This document shows positions 16,754 through 25,033 of a DNA stretch of 64,000 nucleotides, piece by piece (position 1 is the stretch's first letter; every line of letters starts with the position of its first letter). The notes under the pieces are model-generated. The model searched no databases and had not been told where the DNA came from. It saw only the letters and a program-made list of their open reading frames with translations. Location of the stretch: assembly GCF_030534315.2 (NCBI RefSeq), contig NZ_CP130558.2, positions 248,001 to 312,000 of the forward strand. The letters are read 5' to 3'. Origin of the DNA: Thermoanaerobacterium sp. CMT5567-10. Lineage in GTDB: Bacteria > Bacillota > Thermoanaerobacteria > Thermoanaerobacterales > Thermoanaerobacteraceae. Position numbers and translations under genes: made by a program.

Positions 16754-18745
16754 CTACTTTTTCTTCAATAACTCTAATGCCTTATTAACAACATTTTCAA
16801 CAGTAAATCCAAATTCTTTGAAAAGTATATCGCCAGGTGCTGATGCGCCAAAGTGATCAAGTCCAATCACACATCCATCAAGCCCTACATATTTATACCA
16901 GCTCATGGTACTTGCAGCTTCAACTGCAATTCTGGCTCTTACGTTATCTGGAAGCACCATCTTTTTGTATTCTTCTGGTTGTTGATCAAATATTTCCATT
17001 GAAGGCATGCTAACTACTCTTGCTTTTATACCTTTTTCTTTTAATTGTTTGCAAGCTTCATAAACCAAATTAACTTCAGAGCCGCTTGCCATTAAAATTA
17101 TGTCTGGATTGCCGCCATCAGCATCACATAAAATGTATCCGCCCTTTAATGCTTCTTTTGATGTTTCTTCATAGACTGGTAAATTTTGTCTTGTTAGTAT
17201 TAATGCAGTCGGACCATCTTTTTTGTTTAAAGCATAACACCATGCGGCAGATACTTCCTTCGAATCTGCAGGCCTTATTACAGTTAGATTCGGAATGCTT
17301 CTTAGCATTGGCAAATGCTCAATCGGTTCATGTGTAGGACCGTCTTCCCCAACTCCTATGCTGTCGTGTGTATATACGTAAATTACAGGAAGCTTCATCA
17401 ATGCTGATAACCTTACAGCACCTTTCATATAATCGCTGAAAACAAGGAACGTTGATACATAAGGTATTAGTCCACCATAAGCGGCTATGCCGTTTGCAAT
17501 TGCTCCCATAGCATGTTCTCTAACTCCAAAATGGAAGTTTGAGCCACCTCTGTTTTCGCTGCTATAGTCACCTCTATCTTTTGTATATGTTTTAGTGGAT
17601 GGCGCAAGATCGGCCGAACCCCCAATGAGATTTGGAACCAATTTTACTAAATAGTTTAAAATTTCTCCGGATGATGATCTTGTTGCAGTCTTTAATTTGA
17701 AACTCCAAAGCCCTTCGTCATTTATCAAATCAACAGGTAATTTCTCACTATGCCACCTGTCCCACTCATCAGCCAATTCTGGATACTCTTTTCTATAATT
17801 TTCAAACATCGCATTCCATTTGTCTTCTTCTTCATTTAATTTACTTATAACTTCGTCCATGTATTTACGGACTTCGTCAGGAACGTAGAACTCCTTATCG
17901 TAATTCCATCCTAAAAACTTCTTTGTTTCTTCTACATTTTTCTCTCCAAGAGGTTCTCCATGTGCAGAAGCTTTCCCTTGTTTTTCTGGACATCCATATC
18001 CAATCGTAGTCTTTACTATAATAAGAGATGGTCTTTCTTTATCAGCTTTAGCTTCTTCTATAGCTTTTCCTATTTCATCCACATTATTGCCGTCTTCTAC
18101 TTTTAGTACCTGCCAGCCATAAGCCTCAAACCTTTTGCCAACATTTTCTGTAAATGCTATGTCTGTGCCACCTTCAATAGATATATTATTGGAATCATAT
18201 AAAGCAATTAACTTGCCAAGCTTTAATGTCCCGGCTAATGAGCAAGCTTCAGATGAGATGCCCTCCATAAGACATCCATCACCTACAATGGCATATGTAT
18301 AATTATCTACAATGCTATAGCCTGGACGATTGAATTTGTTTGCCATATACGTTTCAGCTATTGCCATACCTACAGCATTAGAAATACCTTGTCCCAAAGG
18401 CCCTGTAGTTATTTCAACACCTGGAGTATGTCCATATTCCGGGTGCCCAGGTGTCATGCTTTGCCATTGCCTAAAATTTTTAAGGTCTTCTATAGTAAGT
18501 CCATACCCAAATAGATGCAATAAAGAATATAAAAGTGCAGATCCATGTCCAGCAGACAATATAAATCTATCTCTTCCCGCCCATTTTGGATTTTTAGGGC
18601 TATGCTTTAGATACTTTGCCCACAACGTATACGCCATTGGTGCAGATCCCATAGGCATACCTGGATGGCCAGAGTTTGCTTTTTGTACTTGTTCAATTGA
18701 AAGTATACGTATAGTATTAATTGTTAATTCATCAATTGTGTTCAT
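16754..18745 (-). CDS. tkt: transketolase
   Basis: Thiamine diphosphate enzyme of the non-oxidative pentose phosphate pathway, 663 aa, full length and single chain. The N-terminal TPP domain has [17 protein letters not shown] and the metal/TPP motif [13 protein letters not shown]. The pyrimidine domain carries [15 protein letters not shown] and [16 protein letters not shown]. The start is ATG 18745, with AAAGGAGAG before it. A TGATATAAT extended -10 sits upstream at 18791-18783 without a clear -35. No pentose operon surrounds it; its neighbours are unrelated. Confidence 0.96.
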   Translation of the reverse strand: MNTIDELTINTIRILSIEQVQKANSGHPGMPMGSAPMAYTLWAKYLKHSPKNPKWAGRDRFILSAGHGSALLYSLLHLFGYGLTIEDLKNFRQWQSMTPGHPEYGHTPGVEITTGPLGQGISNAVGMAIAETYMANKFNRPGYSIVDNYTYAIVGDGCLMEGISSEACSLAGTLKLGKLIALYDSNNISIEGGTDIAFTENVGKRFEAYGWQVLKVEDGNNVDEIGKAIEEAKADKERPSLIIVKTTIGYGCPEKQGKASAHGEPLGEKNVEETKKFLGWNYDKEFYVPDEVRKYMDEVISKLNEEEDKWNAMFENYRKEYPELADEWDRWHSEKLPVDLINDEGLWSFKLKTATRSSSGEILNYLVKLVPNLIGGSADLAPSTKTYTKDRGDYSSENRGGSNFHFGVREHAMGAIANGIAAYGGLIPYVSTFLVFSDYMKGAVRLSALMKLPVIYVYTHDSIGVGEDGPTHEPIEHLPMLRSIPNLTVIRPADSKEVSAAWCYALNKKDGPTALILTRQNLPVYEETSKEALKGGYILCDADGGNPDIILMASGSEVNLVYEACKQLKEKGIKARVVSMPSMEIFDQQPEEYKKMVLPDNVRARIAVEAASTMSWYKYVGLDGCVIGLDHFGASAPGDILFKEFGFTVENVVNKALELLKKK

Positions 18746-18915
18746 ACTTTAACTCTCCTTTGCATTTTAATTACCATTAATATTATATCATTGGACAAAT
18801 CGTAATAAAAGAATTTAACTTAAAATTCGTGCATGTTGTGAATTATTTTTATATTTTGCACACTTTTTTGAATCAACTTTTATACAGAAATAACTACATA
18901 AGTCAAAATATATTA

Positions 18916-18944
18916 TTGACTACAAAAAAATAGTATGCTATAAT
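18916..18944 (+). promoter_or_regulatory. promoter of tRNA-Trp
   Basis: TTGACT (18916-18921), 17 bases, TATAAT (18939-18944). Transcription would begin a few bases before the tRNA. Confidence 0.85.
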
Positions 18945-18956
18945 AATTTTCGTCGC

Positions 18957-19032
<76 letters not shown>

Positions 19033-19150
19033 TTTTTATGCCTAAAATAACGTATTTCATAGCTGGATAAATATAGTAAATAGGCATTGAATATATAATT
19101 GATGACACTTTAGGGACAAAATTAAGCAAGAAATCGATTATAATACTTAA

Positions 19151-19186
19151 AAAAATCAAGTACTCACAAAAGAATACTTGATTTTT
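19151..19186 (+). terminator. bidirectional hairpin downstream of tRNA-Trp
   Basis: Stem AAAAATCAAGTA / TACTTGATTTTT with a 12-base loop and T-rich tail, about 120 bases after the tRNA. Apart from this hairpin I see no gene in 19033-19511; an antisense frame over the tRNA is an artefact. Confidence 0.65.
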
Positions 19187-19511
19187 ATTTATGTCGTGAA
19201 AATTTTCCCATGATAAAACAATATGCACTCATTTTAAAGCTCTTATGGTTTATATTCTCTAGTTCCTAATTTCTCTTTAAGAGCCTTTTTAAGAACCTGC
19301 GAAAACGAATCCTAAAGTTTAAGATGTATTATTACAGACCATAATTTTTTCTCGTCACATTACCTCATCGCATTATTGCCACATAAAAAGCCCTTCTGGA
19401 CATCAGTTTATAACTATACTCATCAGGATAACATTTGATTTTTTGCACTTATTTTCTGCTTAAACATATAATATTATTGGCCAAAAAATTTATTATTGGA
19501 GGTTGATTTAT

Positions 19512-19928
19512 ATGGAATTATCAATCGAGGAAATTAAAAGTTATTTTGATTACAATAATAAAAAAGACGAATGTCAAACTCATAACCATGAATTTTTAGG
19601 TAGCACAAAATTAGCTGAAGAAGACAAAAAAGAAAAATATAGAGACAAAGAAAAAAAAGAAGAACACAATCACCGCTTTGCAGGTGTCACCAGTCAAGTT
19701 ATACCACATGGTGATAGTCATGTTCATGCAATATTAGTCAGCACTGACTTCTATGAGGATCATCATCATGAGATAGGCGTTATAACTGGCCCTGCTATTG
19801 AAGTCGATGATAAAAGACACGTGCACTTTGTGGAAGGAAAGACTACTGTTGATGATGAACACTACCATAAATTCATTTTTGCTACCTTAATCGAGGATCC
19901 TATTTCTGAGCAAAAGAAACATTATTAA
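19512..19928 (+). CDS. YmaF family protein
   Basis: His-rich protein of the YmaF family, 138 aa. It has repeated H-x-H units: THNHEFLGST, EHNHRFAGVTS, SHVHAILVSTDF, DHHHEIGVITGPAI, RHVHFVEGKTT and EHYHKFIFATLI. The regular spacing suggests a beta-repeat fold that may bind metal. A Lys/Glu-rich insert (about 37-54) separates the first two units. The start is ATG 19512, with GGAGG nine bases upstream. Members occur in spore formers; the molecular function is not established. A GC-rich hairpin at 19961-19982 follows, without a good T-run. Confidence 0.82.
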   Translation: MELSIEEIKSYFDYNNKKDECQTHNHEFLGSTKLAEEDKKEKYRDKEKKEEHNHRFAGVTSQVIPHGDSHVHAILVSTDFYEDHHHEIGVITGPAIEVDDKRHVHFVEGKTTVDDEHYHKFIFATLIEDPISEQKKHY

Positions 19929-20099
19929 TTTCAATGTCAAATCCAAATTAGCATACTGAAAGCCCGGTTCTACTGCCGGGCTAAAATTATATTTCAAACT
20001 ATCGATTATTCTAAATATGTATTATAATTATATATGTCTACCAAAAAAAGTGGTAGTCTTTAATATCATAGACTACCACATCTACTTTGCTATTAATCA

Positions 20100-20210
20100 T
20101 TAAGGATCGCAAGGTCTACGGCAAAAGCAAAATATAATTATTATTATTATTATCCAAATCCACCATCCGCCAAAACCTCCAAAACCCTCAGCTTTTAAAT
20201 CAGTACCCAT
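20100..20210 (-). CDS. 36-aa Gly/Trp-rich single-span membrane protein
   Basis: Tiny ORF with a strong AAAAGGAGG site at good spacing before ATG 20210. The product is MGTDLKAEGFGGFGG, then WWIW, seven isoleucines and a cysteine tail (FCFCRRPCDP). It has one hydrophobic span. It resembles the Gly- and aromatic-rich mini-proteins of spore formers (YjcZ-like) and its neighbour at 20712. Function unknown. The motif TATACGTAATATG upstream (20255-20267) also precedes the gene at 20712. No homology could be tested. Confidence 0.6.
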   Translation of the reverse strand: MGTDLKAEGFGGFGGWWIWIIIIIIIFCFCRRPCDP

Positions 20211-20277
20211 TCAAAAATCCTCCTTTTACTCCTGGCCTTATTGGCCTAATACATTATACGTAATATGCTTAATAGTG

Positions 20278-20406
20278 TTACTCAAATTTCATCGTCGCTA
20301 ATGACCATAAAAAGCGCCTTGCTTCTTTACGCGGTTTATCTTGCTGTAAAACAATTAGAAAAACGAAAAAGAATAGTAAATCCTCAAAGTCAAATTTGAC
20401 ATCCAT
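20278..20406 (-). CDS. 42-aa small membrane protein
   Basis: Short ORF, ATG 20406 with AAAGGT just upstream. It begins MDVKFDFEDLLFFFVFLIVL, followed by a charged tail (QQDKPRKEARRFLW). The LLFFFxxLxVL segment closely echoes two copies in the 62-aa neighbour at 20485, which is the main reason to accept it. The ribosome site is weaker than in the other three. It lies directly behind a terminator, so it may have its own promoter. No known function; a spore-membrane role is only suggested by company. Confidence 0.45.
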   Translation of the reverse strand: MDVKFDFEDLLFFFVFLIVLQQDKPRKEARRFLWSLATMKFE

Positions 20407-20456
20407 TATTACCTTTAAAATGACAAAGAAAAAAAGCTATGTAAATAATATAAATA

Positions 20457-20476
20457 GTCCTATCATAAGATAGGAC
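20457..20476 (-). terminator. hairpin after the 62-aa mini-protein gene
   Basis: Perfect stem GTCCTATC / GATAGGAC with a TTAT loop, followed on the minus strand by the AT-rich tail TATTTATATT. Confidence 0.65.
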
Positions 20477-20484
20477 CATTTTTG

Positions 20485-20673
20485 TTATTTGACTTGATTT
20501 AAGAATAATCCCATTCCACCGTCCATAACAATTACGAGTAATACGAAGAAGAACAGCAATGTTTCCATTGACCATGATCCTCCACCAAACCATCCGCCGC
20601 CCATCAAAACAACGAGTATTAAGAAAAAGAACAGCAAATTGCTTTGGCCAAATACCGAACTTGTACCAGCCAT
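20485..20673 (-). CDS. 62-aa two-span mini membrane protein
   Basis: Small ORF with an AAAGGAGG ribosome site before ATG 20673. It holds two similar hydrophobic units: NLLFFFLILVVLMGGG and TLLFFFVLLVIVMDGG, separated by GWFGGGSWSME. This internal repeat and Gly-rich turn are typical of YjcZ-like sporulation mini-proteins. It follows the 38-aa gene by 38 bases, so both are likely cotranscribed. No catalytic feature is present; a structural membrane role is likely, but this is inference. Confidence 0.6.
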   Translation of the reverse strand: MAGTSSVFGQSNLLFFFLILVVLMGGGWFGGGSWSMETLLFFFVLLVIVMDGGMGLFLNQVK

Positions 20674-20711
20674 AATAATCCTCCTTTTAAAATACTAAAT
20701 CAATTCAATTT

Positions 20712-20828
20712 TCAGGCTTCGGGCTCTTCAACTATAAATCCTGGTATGAATAAAAATATTATGATTATTATAAATATTATCCATATCCAGCTTCCACCAA
20801 AGCAAGATCTACCTGTATCCTTAGGCAT
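20712..20828 (-). CDS. 38-aa mini membrane protein
   Basis: Short ORF preceded by AAAGGGGGAG at suitable distance from ATG 20828. The product starts MPKDTGRSCFGGSWIW, runs through an isoleucine-rich span and ends VEEPEA. The FGG-x-W-I-W-I core matches the 36-aa protein at 20100. It appears to be the first gene of a short leftward unit with the 62-aa gene. Upstream, TATACATAATATG (20877-20889) resembles the element before 20210 and a sporulation sigma -10 (CATATTAT on the minus strand). Confidence 0.55.
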   Translation of the reverse strand: MPKDTGRSCFGGSWIWIIFIIIIIFLFIPGFIVEEPEA

Positions 20829-21291
20829 TCTGGCTCCCCCTTTCGAGTTAGATATAAAGTCAGATCTTTAAGATCCTATACATAATATGTAAAGTCAATA
20901 ATTCTTGTGATAATATTAGACATTAAATATCCCCTTTAAATCATTACCATCCGTAATGAGTGTAGTTTGATCTGATGCATAAACCTGTGTTACCGGCCAA
21001 CGCATAAAAAAATACTCTATTATTTTTTTATTGTTGCAATACTGAATCTGGCAGTGTTTATATAATATTCATCTATCCAAAAATGTCTATTTTCAAACTA
21101 CTACTTAGATTTGTATGCTTATCACATACCTTGAGAGCACTTTTATCCTATAAATATCACATAAAGCCCGATACACTAATTTTGGGTGATATATCATTCT
21201 TCATTCAATTTGCGTATAATGTTAGTCCTGAAAAATACAGATTGGAATTAAGCATCCATAAAAACACATTGAAAAGAATAATTTAAATTTG
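20829..21291. other. intergenic region without a supported gene
   Basis: About 460 bases between the mini-protein genes and the left recombinase repeat. Only the shared TATACATAATATG element (20877-20889) stands out. An open frame at 21083-21286 has no ribosome site and no recognisable protein character. Confidence 0.5.
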
Positions 21292-21319
21292 ATGTAACAA
21301 TATACATGAATTGTTACTT
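21292..21319 (+). repeat. left 28-bp inverted repeat, likely recombinase site
   Basis: Reads ATGTAACAATATACATGA then ATTGTTACTT. Within it, 8-bp arms GTAACAAT (21294-21301) and ATTGTTAC (21310-21317) flank the asymmetric centre ATACATGA. That is the layout of a tyrosine recombinase core site. The exact reverse complement of all 28 bases stands at 22172-22199 across the recombinase gene. Confidence 0.85.
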
Positions 21320-21390
21320 CTATTAGATTAAAAGACGTCTAATTTCTGGCTTTCAAAGATAAAAATATACTCCATTGGATAAAAATACAC

Positions 21391-21419
21391 TTGAATTTCT
21401 ATGTATCATTTTTTAAAAT
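21391..21419 (+). promoter_or_regulatory. promoter of the recombinase gene
   Basis: TTGAAT (21391-21396), 17 bases, TAAAAT (21414-21419), about 30 bases before the start codon and inside the repeat-bounded segment. Confidence 0.65.
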
Positions 21420-21452
21420 ATTAATGAAAATGCTACATAAGGGAGTGCTATA

Positions 21453-22013
21453 ATGACAGTTGAACCTATTAGAGACAAAAATAAAATTAAACAGATGTAC
21501 CAGTATCTTAATGGATATAACCCTAAGTATGCTCTACTTTTTAAATTTGGTATAAATACAGGTTTAAGAATTAGTGACATTATCTCTTTAAGAGTGAAAG
21601 ATATTTTTAATAGTAATGGGCAATTTCGTGAATATCTTGTTTTAAAAGAAAAGAAAACAAGTAAGGAAAAAAAGATTAAATTAAATACGACATTGCGTAA
21701 GGCTATTATTTCATATGTTAGCAGTCAGAATCTTTCAGATGACAGCTATCTTTTCTTTAGCCAGAAAGGCGGGCATCTTAGCCGTGTCCAGGTGTATCGT
21801 GTTTTAAAAGAAGCAGCAAATATCATTGGCATAGAAAATTTTGGTACACATAGTTTAAGAAAAACATGGGGATATTGGACATATCAAATGTCAAAATACA
21901 ATATTGGTTTAATAATGGATACTTTTAACCACAGTTCCCAAAGCATAACGCTTCGCTATATTGGTATAAATCAAGACCAAAAAGACGAATTGTATTCAAC
22001 TGTTCAGTTATGA
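21453..22013 (+). CDS. minimal tyrosine recombinase
   Basis: Site-specific recombinase of 186 aa consisting of little more than the catalytic domain. The catalytic set is complete: R39 (TGLRISD), a lysine in the KKTSKEKK beta-hairpin (about 67-74), H133 and R136 (HSLRKTWG), H160 (NHSS), and the nucleophile Y169 (LRYIG). The usual N-terminal core-binding SAM domain is absent, as in small stand-alone integrases. The start is ATG 21453 with GGGAG upstream. The gene, its promoter and terminator lie between perfect 28-bp inverted repeats, so it may invert or excise its own segment. XerC/D housekeeping is unlikely at this size. Confidence 0.9.
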   Translation: MTVEPIRDKNKIKQMYQYLNGYNPKYALLFKFGINTGLRISDIISLRVKDIFNSNGQFREYLVLKEKKTSKEKKIKLNTTLRKAIISYVSSQNLSDDSYLFFSQKGGHLSRVQVYRVLKEAANIIGIENFGTHSLRKTWGYWTYQMSKYNIGLIMDTFNHSSQSITLRYIGINQDQKDELYSTVQL

Positions 22014-22020
22014 AATTGAA

Positions 22021-22061
22021 CTACCCCTAACTTATAATATTGTTGTTAGGGGAGTTTTTTT
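22021..22061 (+). terminator. terminator of the recombinase gene
   Basis: Stem CTACCCCTAAC / GTTAGGGGAG followed by seven T. It insulates the FapA-like gene from recombinase transcription in the present orientation. Confidence 0.88.
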
Positions 22062-22171
22062 ATTAAAAGCATTTTGAAATTAGATTTAAAAGACTTATGG
22101 TTTTGAAGGAATTTTTGTTTTTTTGTCGTATTATATCAATAGAGGGGAAATAAATTTTACTATATCTTAAA

Positions 22172-22199
22172 AAGTAACAATTCATGTATATTGTTACAT
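22172..22199 (-). repeat. right 28-bp inverted repeat, likely recombinase site
   Basis: Exact reverse complement of 21292-21319. The core arms lie at 22174-22181 and 22190-22197, with the centre TCATGTAT between them. With asymmetric centres in opposite orientation, recombination between the two sites would invert the 852 bp between them. Confidence 0.85.
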
Positions 22200-22218
22200 T
22201 TATTCAGACAAGTAAAAT
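22191..22218 (+). promoter_or_regulatory. candidate promoter of the FapA-like gene, overlapping the right repeat
   Basis: TTGTTA (22191-22196), 16 bases, TAAAAT (22213-22218). The -35 hexamer is part of the outer recombinase arm, so recombinase bound there would compete with RNA polymerase. No better promoter was seen between 22062 and 22273. Confidence 0.45.
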
Positions 22219-22273
22219 GCTTTAAAGAGGAATTTTATATTATGTACATTAAATTTTTTTGGGGGGCTATATA

Positions 22274-24205
22274 ATGTTGTTTACTGCTTTTGATATTGAA
22301 GAAGCTATAACAAAGGCAAAAAACTTTTATAAATGTGATGAAAAAAATTTAAAAATACAAACCATAAAAAAACCATATCGCAGGTTTTGGGGGTTGATAA
22401 ATAAACCGGGAGAATTTCGCATTGAATATATAGAGCCTGAAATTCAAGAAGAAGAAATTGAAAAAAAAGAAGATGGCAAAGTACAGATATTATCAGGCAA
22501 AATACAAGTAACAGATCCTTCACCTGAAGGAAAATATGCTTCAATTATAGCCGATGATCCGAACATTGAAGTATACATTAACGGTAAAAGAACATCTGGC
22601 ATTGCTATTGTTACAGAAAAAGACCGCATAGATTTAAAAGCTAAAAGCATCGCTCCTTCTACCGTGATCAAGGTTGATATATCAAGTGACAAGCTCAAGG
22701 CAATCTTAACTGTAGAAAAAAAAGCAGGTAGAAAGTATTTTATCAAAGATACTCAATCTGAAAACTCGATATATATCCGCTCAGAATATGAAGAAATTCC
22801 TGCTCCTAATGTTACAGTTGAACAGTGTATATCAGAGCTTATAAAAGCAAATGTAAAAATGAAATTTATTAATATTCAGGCTATCTATGACCTTGTAAAT
22901 TCCCCTGTCGGCGGTAGTTCCGTTGTAGCAGAAGGAATAGCACCTGTGCATGGGTTAAACAGCAAAATAAAATACTTATTCCACAACAGTAATTACCATA
23001 ATCCAGCTTTTGAAACAAACGAAAAAGTTGATTTATTAAACCATACCATAATACCTACTGTAAACATTGGTGAAGTATTGGCTATAAAAACTATGCCTGC
23101 TATGCCAGGCACTGATGGCGAATCAGTAACAGGCGAAATCATTAAGGCACATCAAGGCAAAGATTTACCACTTAAAGCCGGTAGCGGAACTGTTTTACTG
23201 GAAAACAATACAAAAATTGTCGCCATTGCTTCTGGAAGACCTATATTGAGAAATGGAATTGTAAGTGTTGTGCCTGTCTTAACCATACCGCATGACGTTG
23301 ATGTAAAAACAGGGAATGTCTATTTTGACGGAGATATAGTTATTAAAGGAAATATTATGAACAATATGCAAGTTGAATCAAAAGGAAATATTATTATCTA
23401 CGGTAATGTAAATCATGCAAATATTACTGCCAACTACAATATTGAAGTTTACGGTAATATAATTGGAAGTACAGTACGAGCAGGAATAAGTGTAATCAAT
23501 TACTTAGGTATTTTGCCTAAAATGGAACAGATACATGCTATATTAAAAGAATTATATGATAAATTTAGTGCTGTAAAGCCAGCCAAGTATTCGCAAATAA
23601 GCAACCAATTAATACAAATTATAAATAGTAGAAGTGAAAAATTAAAGAGACACATTGACGATATTAAGAATTTATCTGCAATCTTGGCAGATGAGGATGT
23701 CAAAAAAGTAACTTTAATTTTAAATAAGATTCAAACACTTCTCTTACATATAAATACAGATCTTATTAATAATATTGATCAAATACATACAGTCGAAGAA
23801 GATGTAAACAACTTTATCGCTGAAATGAAAAACATATATGATAAACAGGCAAATATTATTTTTCACTATTCCCAAAACTCTTTAATTCAAGCTAATGGCA
23901 ATATTCTCGTAAAAGGTCAAGGATGTTATCAAACCAGGTTGATTGCCAGAAACGCTATTGTATTCCAGCAACCGTCGAGTCTAGTTAGAGGTGGAATATT
24001 GATTGCAGGCAAAAACATAAAAATGGGAATTGTCGGTTCTCCATCTGGTATTGCCACATATTGTAAGGTATTAGATAAAAATGGCAAAATTAGCGCTGTG
24101 CATTATTATGATAATACGACGCTTAACATAAATGATAACATAAAAAAAGTCGAGCATGGTTCCACATCGCCAGATTACATAGAAAACATAATGCAAGGGA
24201 GTTAA
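22274..24205 (+). CDS. FapA family (DUF342) polymer-like protein
   Basis: 643-aa cytoplasmic protein of the FapA/DUF342 family. The N-terminal 60 residues look like a Jag-N domain (EAITKAKNFYKCDEKNLK, then RRFWGLINKPGEF). A central region (about 200-400) with repeated short beta strands (GNVYFDGDIVIKGNIMNN, GNIIIYGNVNHANI) forms the parallel beta-helix. A coiled segment (about 415-530) and a second beta-helical tail (GNILVKGQGCYQTRLIARN) follow. ATG 22274 is chosen, just after a G-rich stretch. Related proteins affect flagella or cell surface, but the role is unsettled. It overlaps no gene and is coupled to the HD-GYP gene four bases downstream. Confidence 0.85.
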   Translation: MLFTAFDIEEAITKAKNFYKCDEKNLKIQTIKKPYRRFWGLINKPGEFRIEYIEPEIQEEEIEKKEDGKVQILSGKIQVTDPSPEGKYASIIADDPNIEVYINGKRTSGIAIVTEKDRIDLKAKSIAPSTVIKVDISSDKLKAILTVEKKAGRKYFIKDTQSENSIYIRSEYEEIPAPNVTVEQCISELIKANVKMKFINIQAIYDLVNSPVGGSSVVAEGIAPVHGLNSKIKYLFHNSNYHNPAFETNEKVDLLNHTIIPTVNIGEVLAIKTMPAMPGTDGESVTGEIIKAHQGKDLPLKAGSGTVLLENNTKIVAIASGRPILRNGIVSVVPVLTIPHDVDVKTGNVYFDGDIVIKGNIMNNMQVESKGNIIIYGNVNHANITANYNIEVYGNIIGSTVRAGISVINYLGILPKMEQIHAILKELYDKFSAVKPAKYSQISNQLIQIINSRSEKLKRHIDDIKNLSAILADEDVKKVTLILNKIQTLLLHINTDLINNIDQIHTVEEDVNNFIAEMKNIYDKQANIIFHYSQNSLIQANGNILVKGQGCYQTRLIARNAIVFQQPSSLVRGGILIAGKNIKMGIVGSPSGIATYCKVLDKNGKISAVHYYDNTTLNINDNIKKVEHGSTSPDYIENIMQGS

Positions 24206-24209
24206 ATTG

Positions 24210-24905
24210 ATGAAAAAATACAAACATAAAAAAAGCAAATGCTTTAACTCCAAATACAAAAAATTTCTACTTTCAAGCTGCATAGTAAAAATATTTTACA
24301 ATATTTTACACATAGTTCAATTAAGTATTATTTTATTGCTACATTTATTGCTAAATCTCAAAGACACATATACTGCAGCCCACTGTATACGTGTTATGAG
24401 GCTTGCCGTTAGTTTCGCAGAGTACAATAACTATGCCTTTACTCAAATAAAGATTTTGAAATATTCCGCTTTGCTCCATGATATTGGAAAACTTTTGATT
24501 CCCAAAAAAATTCTGGCCAAAAACAAAAAACTGACACACGAAGAGTACGCCATTATTAAAATGCACTCGTATTATGGATACATTATTACTAAATACATTG
24601 TTGGAAAAAATGTCGAAGCTGAAATCATTAAACAACACCATGAAAGAGTTGATGGCAAAGGATATCCTGATGGCTTGAAAGGTAATAAAATTAATGATTT
24701 GAGTAAATTACTTTCGATATGCGATGCCTTTGACGCAATGACAAGTACCCGATCTTATAGAAAAAAGCTAAGTTTTGAAGATGCCCTTATTGAATTGCAG
24801 GCAAATGCTGAAAATCAGTTTGACAAAAATATTCTAAATAAATTTATTTATTTTGTCAATTCAAAATCAAATAGTTGTATAACAAAAAAAATTAAGCCAG
24901 AATAA
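24210..24905 (+). CDS. HD-GYP domain phosphodiesterase
   Basis: 231-aa membrane-anchored protein, predicted to degrade cyclic di-GMP. One or two hydrophobic helices (about 19-50) lead into the HD-GYP domain. It has the metal motif HDIGK (90-94), KMHSYYG (118-124), HHERVDGKGYPDG (143-155) carrying the GYP triad, and CDAFDAMTS (171-179). All conserved residues are present, so it should be active. ATG 24210 has AAGGGAG upstream and follows the fapA-like stop by four bases, which indicates translational coupling. Together with the PAS-GGDEF-EAL remnant next door, this marks a former c-di-GMP signalling locus. Confidence 0.9.
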   Translation: MKKYKHKKSKCFNSKYKKFLLSSCIVKIFYNILHIVQLSIILLLHLLLNLKDTYTAAHCIRVMRLAVSFAEYNNYAFTQIKILKYSALLHDIGKLLIPKKILAKNKKLTHEEYAIIKMHSYYGYIITKYIVGKNVEAEIIKQHHERVDGKGYPDGLKGNKINDLSKLLSICDAFDAMTSTRSYRKKLSFEDALIELQANAENQFDKNILNKFIYFVNSKSNSCITKKIKPE

Positions 24906-25033
24906 ATCCGACTTAATTTGTTCAAATCTTATTTATCTGCTCTGAAATCATAAATGCAGGACTTAAATCATCACCATAAGACAACAGCTCTTTCACTAAT
25001 TGTTCTTTTACCCTTCCCCTTTAAACCTTTTTC

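Noticed and set aside
21083-21286. Plus-strand frame of 67 codons before the left recombinase repeat
   Set aside because: No ribosome site, no conserved feature, ordinary AT-rich open frame.
24922-24996. Minus-strand 24-codon frame with a faint Spo0E-like pattern (LLSYGDDLSPAFMISEQINKI)
   Set aside because: Too short, only a distant GTG start, and the Spo0E SxxLD motif is not intact; left as a curiosity.
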